Source: Chlamydiales bacterium
GTDB taxonomy: Bacteria > Chlamydiota > Chlamydiia > Chlamydiales > Simkaniaceae
Assembly (NCBI GenBank): GCA_024233395.1
Contig: JACKPR010000012.1
Coordinates: 1-9,652 of the forward strand
Direction: 5' to 3'
Length of the DNA: 9,652 nt
The position numbers and the translations under genes were made by a program. Below the pieces are notes generated by a model, which was not told the DNA's origin, ran no database searches, and saw only the letters and a list, made by a program, of their open reading frames with translations. How positions within the stretch are numbered: the first letter of the stretch is position 1; the number at the start of each line of letters is the position of its first letter. This document shows positions 1 to 6,236 of this stretch, in pieces.

Positions 1-1
1 T

Positions 2-1108
2 CTAAAAGTCGAAGCGGATTTTTCCTGTAAAGCCATGAAGATTGAGATCATACCGATCGTAATGAGCTCTTGTTGTAACATGAACTGTTTGATTAGGCCA
101 AATCTGACACTCCCAGCCAACTTGAGCTAAGATATGGTAGCGTCCACAACTGAAATAACCTTCCCCTCTTAGGCCTAAAGCAAATTCCATTACAGGCTTA
201 ACAACACGTAAACGATCTTGAACATTGAACGTTGTTGCCTCAGCAGTTCGAGATTCGGGCTCGACTTCAATGACTTCAAAGGTATCTTTACGGTCAATGT
301 CATAATGGAGCCAGATCCCTGTTAAAGCCATGTTTCCATAAAGACCAATATATTTAGAAAATTGCCAGGAAGTATTGAGTCCCCCCCGCATTCCTAAACC
401 CCAAAGAGCTTGGTCAAATTTTGCGCGGAAATTATAAAGGGCATTGAATTGTGCGATAAGAATTCCATCATAATGAACTTTATAATCTTGTTTTTGCCAG
501 GTTCCCTTCATTCCAATAAAAGGACGAAGTTTTAAAGTTCGACTAACGTAATAATTTCGGCCAAGTTCTAGATCCCCGACTTGGTAGTGAAGATCAAAAT
601 TGGCATGCGCATGAGTAAAGGTAATATGATTTTGTAAAACATCAACAGGAAGGACATCGTAAGAAGGAAGAAGAGATGTTGAATGTCTCGAATCCCCAGC
701 ATTGGTATAGAACCAAGTATATTGAAGGTTCATATCCCAACATCCATGGCAAAAATTCCAACCAAGACCTGCTTTAAATCCAGGATCCCAAGACCAATCT
801 ACAGATAGAACAGTCCCTTTTTTTGCTTCTCCAATACTGGGTAAGCTTCCACGCCCTGTTTTTGCATAGGTAAGGGTGTCTAGTCTTGCTGTCCAATAGA
901 TAAAGTCAGCAGAGATATTAAGGTCCATTCCATTTTTCACCCTTGGGCCAGCACAAGGGGTGAGGCGATCCATTCGACTTTGACCCGTATGTGATTTCTC
1001 TAAGTTGTCGACTCTATTTTCAAGTCCCTTCATTCGAATTTCACTTTCTGCATGTAAAATTCCTAAGGGAAAAAGAAAAACTAATAGAAGAAGGCGCCAA
1101 GCTTTCAT
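2..1108 (-). CDS. MOMP-like outer membrane beta-barrel protein (momp-D)
   Basis: This is a 368-residue secreted protein, probably an outer-membrane porin or surface barrel. Residues 1-20 form a signal peptide ending LHA before E21. Residues 24-38 have heptad-spaced M26, L29, V33 and L36, suggesting a short coiled coil before the barrel. The family motifs follow: CAGPRV near 52, SADFIYWTARLD near 67, WDPGFKAGLG near 107, LELGRN near 180, RPFIGMKGTW near 195, RKDT near 273, and a final KIRFDF whose terminal Phe is typical of barrel-assembly signals. It differs from its three neighbours in having five cysteines (52, 120, 123, 321, 334), with CHGC where they have xHDG. A TGGGAT tract 5 nt before the ATG can act as ribosome site. 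It shares FIYWTAR and RKDT with momp-A, its closest relative here. The stop codon lies at the window edge, so the gene is complete. Porin function is inferred from family resemblance. Confidence 0.85.
   Translation of the reverse strand: MKAWRLLLLVFLFPLGILHAESEIRMKGLENRVDNLEKSHTGQSRMDRLTPCAGPRVKNGMDLNISADFIYWTARLDTLTYAKTGRGSLPSIGEAKKGTVLSVDWSWDPGFKAGLGWNFCHGCWDMNLQYTWFYTNAGDSRHSTSLLPSYDVLPVDVLQNHITFTHAHANFDLHYQVGDLELGRNYYVSRTLKLRPFIGMKGTWQKQDYKVHYDGILIAQFNALYNFRAKFDQALWGLGMRGGLNTSWQFSKYIGLYGNMALTGIWLHYDIDRKDTFEVIEVEPESRTAEATTFNVQDRLRVVKPVMEFALGLRGEGYFSCGRYHILAQVGWECQIWPNQTVHVTTRAHYDRYDLNLHGFTGKIRFDF
381..387 (-). repeat. G7 homopolymer inside momp-D
   Basis: Seven consecutive G residues on the coding strand encode the R-G-G of residues 241-243. 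Poly-G tracts in chlamydial pmp genes are known to slip and switch expression on and off. Seven is short for such a tract, so slippage here is only a possibility. Confidence 0.5.
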
Positions 1109-1126
1109 GAAAATCCCATCGTTAAC

Positions 1127-1155
1127 GTTAAACCATTATCAAAAGGGATTTTCAA
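1127..1155 (-). promoter_or_regulatory. weak candidate promoter of momp-D
   Basis: Read on the minus strand, TTGAAA (1155-1150) is followed after 17 bp by TTTAAC (1132-1127). The matches to the TTGACA/TATAAT consensus are 5/6 and 4/6. The leader would be only about 12 nt. A GATAAT at 1140-1135 is an alternative -10, but its upstream TTGAAA is 20 bp away. The 104-bp gap to momp-C contains no clear terminator, so read-through from momp-C is also possible. Confidence 0.25.
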
Positions 1156-1212
1156 TTGATTTTCAAGAAAAAATTTCCCAGTGTCTTTTCTGAATTGACT
1201 TTAGGATGACGA

Positions 1213-2241
1213 TTAAAAATCGAAGCGGAGTTTTGCAGTAAGACCTGAGAAACTTAAGTCGCCATTTCCATTTCTATTGAAGAAGATAAAGTTTCCATAA
1301 TCAAGCCAAAGTTGATTTTCCCAACCAGCTTGGAATGAAAGATGATAAGCTTCGTTATTAAGCCACCAATCCCCTCGGAACCCGAGCATCAAATCAATAT
1401 TAAACACTGTTGAGTTAGGATCACTTTTTACTTTCATAGTGACTCTAGATTCTCCATTAGTTTGTGAGATCGAATCGTGACGGTGATTATCATAATCGAT
1501 CCAAACACCTGCAAAAGAAACATCACTTACAAGGCTCAAAGCTTTATAAAAGGACCAGGTTAGATTAGCTCCCATGCGAATTCCTATTCCCCAGGTATCT
1601 TGATCTTGTTTTGTACGAATACTGCCTGGTAAAGGGTATTCATTTCCAAGGGTGATTTGGTTGGAATGATAATGTGTTTCCCAATCTTGGGAATTAAATG
1701 TTGCGCGCAGTCCTGAAAAAAGGCGTGTTTTTAAGTACTTGCTTAGAAAAAAGTTCCTTCCAAGTTCTAAGTCGATGATATTATAATGAAGGCTCCATTC
1801 ACTTCTTCCAGAAGTCACTCCATTCACTTCAATACTGTTTAGATTTCCGAAATAAGAACCTAGGGGAATCATATTTCCATTATGATTTGAAGCGTGATCA
1901 GAGGAATGACTATGATACCATGTATAACGGGCATAAAGGTCCCAACCATCATGCCCTGGGTAAAGACCGACTCCTACGCGGAAACCCGGCTTCCAGGGAT
2001 AGTGGACTTTATGAACTTTTCCTGAGTTAGAAAGAGTCGTGCCTGGCTGAACTAAAACTCCTGACGTCGCATAGTTTAACCCTTCCTGGATTCCTTTCCA
2101 CCAAAGAAACTCTCCAGTGAGATAGACATTGACTCCATCTTTGACAAAGGGACCTGCAGGAGGGGTGATTTCCTCATGCTTTTCAGCAAAAGCGTTGAGA
2201 CTCAATAAGAAAAAGAAAATAAAAAGAATTTTTTTTGCCAT
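1213..2241 (-). CDS. MOMP-like outer membrane beta-barrel protein (momp-C)
   Basis: This is a 342-residue secreted barrel protein, the shortest of the four paralogues. Residues 1-19 are a signal peptide ending AFA before E20. Mature protein starts almost directly at the conserved TPPAGP box (26-31), without the linker seen in momp-B. Family motifs are TGEFLWWKG near 42, WKPGFRVGVG near 83, GHDGWDLYARYTW near 96, IIDLELGRN near 155, TWGIGIRMG near 216, SFQAGWENQLW near 302 and the terminal KLRFDF. It has no cysteine at all, unlike classical disulfide-linked chlamydial MOMP. The WWK and EGL residues group it with momp-B. A strong GGGGGA ribosome site lies 4 nt before the ATG. The region directly upstream is a MITE-like insertion that may provide its promoter. 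Role as porin is inferred. Confidence 0.85.
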   Translation of the reverse strand: MAKKILFIFFFLLSLNAFAEKHEEITPPAGPFVKDGVNVYLTGEFLWWKGIQEGLNYATSGVLVQPGTTLSNSGKVHKVHYPWKPGFRVGVGLYPGHDGWDLYARYTWYHSHSSDHASNHNGNMIPLGSYFGNLNSIEVNGVTSGRSEWSLHYNIIDLELGRNFFLSKYLKTRLFSGLRATFNSQDWETHYHSNQITLGNEYPLPGSIRTKQDQDTWGIGIRMGANLTWSFYKALSLVSDVSFAGVWIDYDNHRHDSISQTNGESRVTMKVKSDPNSTVFNIDLMLGFRGDWWLNNEAYHLSFQAGWENQLWLDYGNFIFFNRNGNGDLSFSGLTAKLRFDF

Positions 2242-2259
2242 AATTTCCCCCTACTTGAT

Positions 2260-2288
2260 TCTATAACAAATCTAGGGCGTGTCGTCAA
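2260..2288 (-). promoter_or_regulatory. candidate hybrid promoter of momp-C formed at the edge of the MITE
   Basis: On the minus strand TTGACG (2288-2283) lies inside the terminal inverted repeat of the MITE-like element, and TATAGA (2265-2260) lies outside it, with a 17-bp spacer. Matches to the sigma-70 type consensus are 5/6 and 4/6. The start site would be near 2253, leaving about 12 nt before the ATG, so the GGGGG ribosome site would sit almost at the 5' end. That tight leader is the main reason for doubt. Confidence 0.4.
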
Positions 2289-2436
2289 ATTCTCACAGGT
2301 GTTTTAATCCTTTCTATTGAAAACTTCTGAGTTGTCCTGTTTCGTGAGCCCATTTTGGGCTCACTCCCATCGGACGCCTTGTATTTTCCTCATAGAAAGA
2401 ATGTCTCCAACACCGATTATTTGACGATACGCCCTA
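2273..2436. mobile_element. MITE-like non-coding element, 160 bp between TA dinucleotides
   Basis: The left end GGGCGTGTCGTCAAAT (2275-2290) and the right end (2419-2434) are inverted repeats matching at 15 of 16 positions. Both sides are flanked by TA, in fact CTA and TAG, which fits a TA target duplication. The exact centre holds a perfect 8-bp hairpin, GTGAGCCC/GGGCTCAC with loop ATTTT (2344-2364). Shorter shared blocks such as GGTGTT and CTTTCTAT occur in mirrored places between the ends and the centre, so the whole element is an imperfect palindrome. It has no open reading frame and would need a transposase in trans. TA-targeting families such as IS630 or some IS5-group elements are candidates, but I cannot assign one from sequence alone. 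Confidence 0.75.
2344..2364. repeat. perfect central hairpin of the MITE-like element
   Basis: GTGAGCCC pairs with GGGCTCAC around the loop ATTTT. The midpoint, 2354, coincides within half a base with the midpoint of the terminal repeats. There is no T-run directly after the stem on either strand, so it is not a typical intrinsic terminator. Confidence 0.7.
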
Positions 2437-2450
2437 GTTAAGGGGAAGCA

Positions 2451-2480
2451 ATAAAAAAGGCGCCAATTGCTTGGCGCCTT
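2451..2480 (-). terminator. Rho-independent terminator of momp-B
   Basis: On the minus strand AAGGCGCCAA pairs perfectly with TTGGCGCCTT around the tetraloop GCAA, and six T residues follow (counting the last stem bases), then ATT. It starts about 30 nt after the momp-B stop codon. The opposite strand has a CTTCTTTCT pyrimidine tail, so weak bidirectional function is possible. It separates momp-B from the MITE and momp-C. Confidence 0.88.
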
Positions 2481-2510
2481 CTTCTTTCTGTTTGATTTGT
2501 AATCAGTTGA

Positions 2511-3677
2511 TTAGAAATCAAAGCGGAACTTCAAATTCAACCCTTGTAGTGAGAAGTCACCTGGGATGCTATATAGAAGTTCGTTAAATGCAGACCAGTT
2601 GATCCAAGTTTGTTGTTCCCAACCAGCTTGGATTGCAAAGTGGTAGTTATCATCGTAGAACCAAGTTTCCCAACGGAGTCCTAATTCAAGCTCAGCGATA
2701 TATTTACAGGTGTAAACATTATCGTTATCGATGTTAGCTAATCCTCTAGAATTTCCAGTGGTTGTATCATCAACTTTAGCAGTGAATGTTTGCTTATGGT
2801 AGTTTGTCCAAAGCGTAGATAGAGAAAGGTCTCCATAAATGCTCCAGCACTTAGACATGTACCATGCGATGTTGAAACCACCACGAACTCCAATTCCCCA
2901 AACATCATAATGTTTGTTGATGTGAGCTGGTCCTGTTAAGGTTACAGTTTGTTGTTGTTGTTGGTTATCAACTCTAACACCAAAACCACTATTAAACTTG
3001 GAAGTGATTTTCCAATCGTGGTCTTGCCAAGTTCCTTTAAGACCAATGTGAGGTCTCATAGTGAGGAATTGGCTGAGGTAGAAGTTTCTTCCAAGCTCAA
3101 GATCGATCACGTTAAAGTGAAGATCCCATGTTCCTTTGTTCTCATTGCTAAAATAGCTAGGGCCACCTTCTGCTGGAACATACTCAGGAAGGTAAAGGTT
3201 GTCACCTTTTTGAGTTTTTGTATCAGAAGCATGGAGCCATGTATATTGGGCAAAAAGATCCCAACCATCATGTCCCAAGTTTAATCCTAGGCCAACTTTG
3301 AATCCAGGAGCCCAATCTTCACCAACTGAAACAATTTTTCCTTTAGATGGAGAGGTGTATACATCTGCAGCACTTGTTGCTGATCCAGAGTTAAGTCCAC
3401 TACCAGAAGATGCTAAACCTTCTTCAGAAGCTTTCCACCAGATAAAATCTGCAGTGATGAAAACGTCAGCACCGTGTGCAACACGTGGTCCTGCAGGAGG
3501 AGTAATTTCTCTAAATGTTCCGCGTTGGTAAGTTCCTTGCCCAGACTGTGAGCTAGAATCCATGCTAGAACCGTATGTAGAACTACCATTTTGTGAAGTG
3601 CTGTTAGCGTTAGCAGTGCCAAAGCTTAAGCACAATGCCCCAACGAGAGGCCAGAGTTTTCGAAGTTTCATTTCCAT
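2511..3677 (-). CDS. MOMP-like outer membrane beta-barrel protein with Ser-rich linker (momp-B)
   Basis: This is a 388-residue secreted barrel protein. I place the start at the ATG at 3677, which is 10 nt after an AGGGAG ribosome site; a TTG at 3683 and an ATG at 3671 in the same frame are alternatives. The signal peptide ends TANA at residue 24. A Ser/Gly/Gln-rich linker (about 25-53) separates it from the TPPAGPRV box near 59 and is absent from the other three. Other motifs are TADFIWWKASEEGL near 75, WAPGFKVGLG near 122, GHDGWDLFAQYTW near 135, IDLELGRN near 191, RPHIGLKGTW near 208, WGIGVRGG near 260, AIQAGWEQQTW near 348 and the final KFRFDF. C277 and C324 are the only mature cysteines. 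Five glutamines at 239-243 mark a probable loop. Its own terminator and long upstream gap suggest it is transcribed alone. Porin function is inferred. Confidence 0.85.
   Translation of the reverse strand: MEMKLRKLWPLVGALCLSFGTANANSTSQNGSSTYGSSMDSSSQSGQGTYQRGTFREITPPAGPRVAHGADVFITADFIWWKASEEGLASSGSGLNSGSATSAADVYTSPSKGKIVSVGEDWAPGFKVGLGLNLGHDGWDLFAQYTWLHASDTKTQKGDNLYLPEYVPAEGGPSYFSNENKGTWDLHFNVIDLELGRNFYLSQFLTMRPHIGLKGTWQDHDWKITSKFNSGFGVRVDNQQQQQTVTLTGPAHINKHYDVWGIGVRGGFNIAWYMSKCWSIYGDLSLSTLWTNYHKQTFTAKVDDTTTGNSRGLANIDNDNVYTCKYIAELELGLRWETWFYDDNYHFAIQAGWEQQTWINWSAFNELLYSIPGDFSLQGLNLKFRFDF
2949..2963 (-). repeat. (CAA)5 trinucleotide repeat coding for five glutamines in momp-B
   Basis: Five perfect CAA codons encode residues 239-243. 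All five use the same codon, so unit gain or loss would stay in frame and alter only the length of a probable external loop. Confidence 0.6.
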
Positions 3678-3749
3678 TATCAATTTTCTCCCTGTTATAG
3701 AAATGATAAAATATCAATTAACTTTTGTTTCCCCTTTTTTAACTGACTT

Positions 3750-3840
3750 AGAGGCAATAGTGCAAGAGAAAAACATCTCTTAGCGCCTTTTTCTTTGCTC
3801 ACATACATCAGAAAGGGCTTTTTTTTCTTTTATTGCCTCT
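3750..3840. repeat. nested inverted repeats; possible structured leader or small RNA
   Basis: An outer 10-bp perfect inverted repeat, AGAGGCAATA (3750-3759) and TATTGCCTCT (3831-3840), encloses two inner stems. The first is AAGAGA/TCTCTT with a 6-nt loop (3764-3781). The second is an imperfect stem between 3782-3793 and 3811-3819. If momp-B is transcribed from a promoter near 3919, this region lies in its 5' leader. On the plus strand the second stem is followed by eight T residues, as in a terminator. Confidence 0.5.
3782..3826 (+). terminator. candidate plus-strand intrinsic terminator without an upstream gene
   Basis: AGCGCCTTTTTC can pair with GAAAGGGCT, with a bulged G and bulged TT, and TTTTTTTT follows on the plus strand (3819-3826). 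There is no plus-strand gene in the window, so this would end an antisense transcript or a small RNA, if it works at all. The stem is imperfect. Confidence 0.35.
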
Positions 3841-3872
3841 TATAAAACTCTACATCTGAATTCTTTTGCAAG

Positions 3873-3901
3873 AAAAAAAACTAGAATAGAAAAAATATTC
3901 T
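3873..3901 (-). terminator. weak candidate terminator after momp-A
   Basis: On the minus strand AGAATA pairs with TATTCT around a 7-nt loop, followed after two bases by eight T residues (3880-3873). The stem has only one G-C pair, so it would be weak. It overlaps the candidate -10 of momp-B and the two readings compete. Confidence 0.3.
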
Positions 3902-3919
3902 GTTAGATAGTACCGTCAA
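3892..3919 (-). promoter_or_regulatory. candidate promoter of momp-B
   Basis: Read on the minus strand TTGACG (3919-3914) is separated by 16 bp from TATTTT (3897-3892), matching the consensus at 5/6 and 4/6. It begins about 18 bp after the momp-A stop. The leader would be roughly 200 nt and would include the nested inverted repeats at 3750-3840. A second option nearer the gene is TATAAC at 3702-3697, which has no good -35. Confidence 0.33.
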
Positions 3920-3936
3920 AGCTCTTGCCAGATTTC

Positions 3937-5010
3937 TTAAAAGTCAAAGCGTGCTTTTATTGTTAGTCCTTGCAAAACGAAATCCCCATGGTCTGATTGC
4001 AACATTGAGACTTTGATTAACTGGTTATGGTTGATCCATAATTGCTCCTCCCAACCAGCTTGGACAAGGAAATGATAACGATCTTCTAAAAACCACCATT
4101 CTCCGAGCATTCCAATGCCAAATTCTATAACCCCTTTTATGGTATGAAAGTCGTTTTCAGTGTTCATGACTGTAATATTTGTAGCTAGCGGAGGATTTGT
4201 AGGACCATTATTGTTTTGTGTGTCATTGCGGGTATCTTTTCTATCGACTTCAAACTGGCTCCAAAGAGCTGAAAGTGCAAGATTGCCATAAATGCCCCAT
4301 GTTTGGGTAAAATGCCATGCAGTATTTAGACCAGTCCTTAGTCCAATTCCCCAATATTTTTGGTTGTTTTTCATTCTTAGGTTTGTGTCGAGTTCAGTTG
4401 TGACTGAATGATATTTTACGCGGTAATCATGATGGATCCAGGTTCCTTTAAATCCAATGAAAGGGCGCATCGCAAGGAATTTACTGATGAAATAATTTCT
4501 GCCGAGTGATAGATCGATTGCATTGAAATGCAATTTCCAGGTCGTTTTCGCAGACTGAATGGCATCGACGCTGCTTGATGATAATAGGTTTGCTATATTC
4601 CAGGAGGGAAGAATGCCTTGATTATTTTCGCGTGTAGAATTCCAGGCTCTAGAGTGAAGCCAAGTATATTCTCCATAAACATCCCAACCATCATGAGGGA
4701 GTCCTAATCCTAGTCCGACTTTAAATCCTGGCTTCCATCTCCAATCGGGATATTTTGTATTACCTTTATTAGTGCTAATATTTCCTGGTGAAATTCCGGT
4801 TTGTACGAATGAAAGGTTATCCATTCGTGCAGTCCAATAGATAAAGTCTGCAGTGATACAAGCATCAATTCCATGATCTACCCTTGGCCCTGCACTCGGG
4901 GTAATCATCTGGGGAGTAGATTCATAGATTTTACCTGGAATCGTATAAGGGGGTTCATGCGCTGTCAATGCGCTGCATGCGAAAATAAGAAAAGGAATTA
5001 ACCACTTCAT
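3937..5010 (-). CDS. MOMP-like outer membrane beta-barrel protein (momp-A)
   Basis: This is a 357-residue secreted barrel protein, the first of the cluster after the secretion operon. The signal peptide ends LTA at residue 17. About 20 residues of linker precede the TPSAGPRV box near 37. The family motifs are TADFIYWTARMDNL near 53, WKPGFKVGLGLGLPHDGWD near 92, YTWLHS near 115, IDLSLGRN near 165, RPFIGFKGTW near 182, YWGIGLRTG near 219, RKDT near 257, VQAGWEEQLW near 316 and terminal KARFDF. One mature cysteine (C51) is present. The FIYWTAR and RKDT residues pair it with momp-D rather than with its neighbour momp-B, so the four genes form two alternating-origin pairs. AAGG lies 6 nt before the ATG as ribosome site. 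A porin or adhesin role is inferred from family resemblance. Confidence 0.85.
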   Translation of the reverse strand: MKWLIPFLIFACSALTAHEPPYTIPGKIYESTPQMITPSAGPRVDHGIDACITADFIYWTARMDNLSFVQTGISPGNISTNKGNTKYPDWRWKPGFKVGLGLGLPHDGWDVYGEYTWLHSRAWNSTRENNQGILPSWNIANLLSSSSVDAIQSAKTTWKLHFNAIDLSLGRNYFISKFLAMRPFIGFKGTWIHHDYRVKYHSVTTELDTNLRMKNNQKYWGIGLRTGLNTAWHFTQTWGIYGNLALSALWSQFEVDRKDTRNDTQNNNGPTNPPLATNITVMNTENDFHTIKGVIEFGIGMLGEWWFLEDRYHFLVQAGWEEQLWINHNQLIKVSMLQSDHGDFVLQGLTIKARFDF

Positions 5011-5039
5011 AAAAAGCCTTCAATTTATATTTTTACCTG

Positions 5040-5068
5040 ACTGTAGAGATCTCTGACCAAAAAATCAA
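5040..5068 (-). promoter_or_regulatory. candidate promoter of momp-A with a palindrome in its spacer
   Basis: On the minus strand TTGATT (5068-5063) is followed after 17 bp by TACAGT (5045-5040), each matching consensus at 4/6. The predicted start is near 5033. The spacer contains the perfect 10-bp palindrome AGAGATCTCT (5045-5054), a possible regulator site. I see no clear terminator between sctT and this promoter, so some read-through from the secretion operon is possible. Confidence 0.35.
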
Positions 5069-5117
5069 GGGGGTATTAGAATAGTGTCGCCTGCAAGATG
5101 GGCATTTAAGAAACTTT

Positions 5118-5951
5118 TTACGGGGATGCATTCATATATTTCATGAAGGCGATCATTCTATCAATCAGATCTAACCAGTCGTAAGTTTGCTTTGTAAATT
5201 GTTTTAAGATAAAGAACCAAGCTGCCCAAAGAAGAGCAAGCCCTAAGAGAGATTTTATAGACATTCCTAAAAAGGCAATTTGGACTTGAGGAGCTAAACG
5301 ATTAGCAATTCCTAAAAACATCTCAGCCATCAAAATAGCTACAATACAAGGAGCTGATAGTTGAATGGCAATAGCAACGATTTGATTGACTATATCCATC
5401 GTTGTTTTCCAAAAAGTGCTTTTGACACTAAAGAAAAGAGGATTGATAAATTCTGCTGGAGGAACGACCTCGTACGATTTTACCATAGCATCAAAGAAAA
5501 GAAAAGGGCCACTAATCTGAAAGAAAATGACAATTAACATGTAATTATAAAAGATTCCGATGGGAGAGGCTTGGGTTTGCAGCGAGGGGTCTTGCGATTG
5601 CATAATAGAGGCCCCTCTTAAGTAGTCAACAATGATACCACTTGTTTGTACGATGTAAAAGGGGATAGTTACAAAAAAACCAAGGATAAAACCAATTAAA
5701 ATTTCCTTAAGGGAATAGAGGATAAAAGCATTATTGAATGCAATGGGTTCTTTGACATTTACAATCAGGTAGGGAAGAAAAATAATGGATAGAAAAACAG
5801 CAAGCCCCATTCGAGCGATTCCAGGAGCTAGTTTTGCTCCTAAAAAGGGAGTCATTGCTAAAATAGGACCGAATCGCATGAGTACAAGAAAAAAAAGGGA
5901 AACAACACCCCAAAGGGTCATATTTGGGAGAGTCGAAAAGTAGTCGAGCAT
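5118..5951 (-). CDS. sctT: type III secretion export apparatus protein SctT
   Basis: SctT (FliR/YscT/SpaR family; CdsT in Chlamydia) is a multi-spanning inner-membrane protein of the export gate, forming a helical pseudo-ring with SctR and SctS through which unfolded substrates pass. The 277 residues are strongly hydrophobic, with membrane segments near 15-35, 43-65, 77-108, 133-155, 184-210 and 226-250. Family marks are the R-F-G-P at 26-29, the KE-x3-G-x3-G run at 82-91, D109 with RG at 112-113, AP at 200-201, and ANRLAPQVQ at 216-224. The ATG follows an AGGG tract by 4 nt and begins 6 nt after the sctS stop, so the two are probably translationally linked. It is the last gene of the operon here. 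Length is normal for the family. Confidence 0.93.
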   Translation of the reverse strand: MLDYFSTLPNMTLWGVVSLFFLVLMRFGPILAMTPFLGAKLAPGIARMGLAVFLSIIFLPYLIVNVKEPIAFNNAFILYSLKEILIGFILGFFVTIPFYIVQTSGIIVDYLRGASIMQSQDPSLQTQASPIGIFYNYMLIVIFFQISGPFLFFDAMVKSYEVVPPAEFINPLFFSVKSTFWKTTMDIVNQIVAIAIQLSAPCIVAILMAEMFLGIANRLAPQVQIAFLGMSIKSLLGLALLWAAWFFILKQFTKQTYDWLDLIDRMIAFMKYMNASP

Positions 5952-5957
5952 TGAACC

Positions 5958-6224
5958 CTATCTCCATTTCGGAAAGTTTTGAAAAATCGTATTCGCAAAT
6001 TGCATAATTTGTGCGCTAAGAAATCCCCCTAAGAAAATAAGGGTCATAATAACGGCAACAAGTTTTACTGTAAAAGAGAGGGTTTGTTCTTGGATTTGGG
6101 TAGCAGCTTGAAAAATCGCCACAAATAACCCAAAGGCCATACTGATCAAAATTGGAGGTCCAGAAAGGATCAGAATCAGGAGAAGAGCTTGATACGAAAG
6201 CTGATATATTTCTGAGCTGTACAA
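5958..6224 (-). CDS. sctS: type III secretion export apparatus protein SctS
   Basis: SctS (FliQ/YscS family; CdsS in Chlamydia) is a small two-helix inner-membrane protein of the export gate complex with SctR and SctT. The 88 residues match the usual FliQ length. Hydrophobic hairpins lie at about 12-40 and 52-75. The family hallmark FQAATQIQEQTLSF is at 38-51, preceded by SGPPILISMAFGL at 21-33. The start codon is TTG, supported by an AGGAG ribosome site 7 nt upstream that overlaps the sctR stop codon; the family length and alignment leave no better start. The gap to sctR is 10 nt. Identification is secure. Confidence 0.95.
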   Translation of the reverse strand: MYSSEIYQLSYQALLLILILSGPPILISMAFGLFVAIFQAATQIQEQTLSFTVKLVAVIMTLIFLGGFLSAQIMQFANTIFQNFPKWR

Positions 6225-6236
6225 GAAAAAACTCCT
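6222..6236 (-). promoter_or_regulatory. ribosome site that fixes the TTG start of sctS
   Basis: On the minus strand AGGAG overlaps the sctR stop codon TAG and is followed by a 7-nt T-rich spacer and TTG. No ATG is available in frame near this point. Confidence 0.75.

Larger units (their letters stand above)
3684..3936. other. 253-bp intergenic region between momp-A and momp-B
   Basis: No coding sequence is seen on either strand. Reading toward momp-B it holds a weak A/T stem with a T-run, an overlapping candidate promoter, a nested inverted-repeat region, and the AGGGAG ribosome site at 3688-3693. It is the longest gap in the window along with the momp-B/momp-C gap. Confidence 0.6.

Noticed and set aside
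1121..1132. Palindromic GTTAACGTTAAA stretch before momp-D
   Set aside because: A/T-rich short repeat of TTAA units that overlaps the weak -10 candidate; too simple to claim as an operator.
2949..3622. Several open frames overlapping momp-B on both strands
   Set aside because: They follow the codon pattern of momp-B in other frames and contain no family features.
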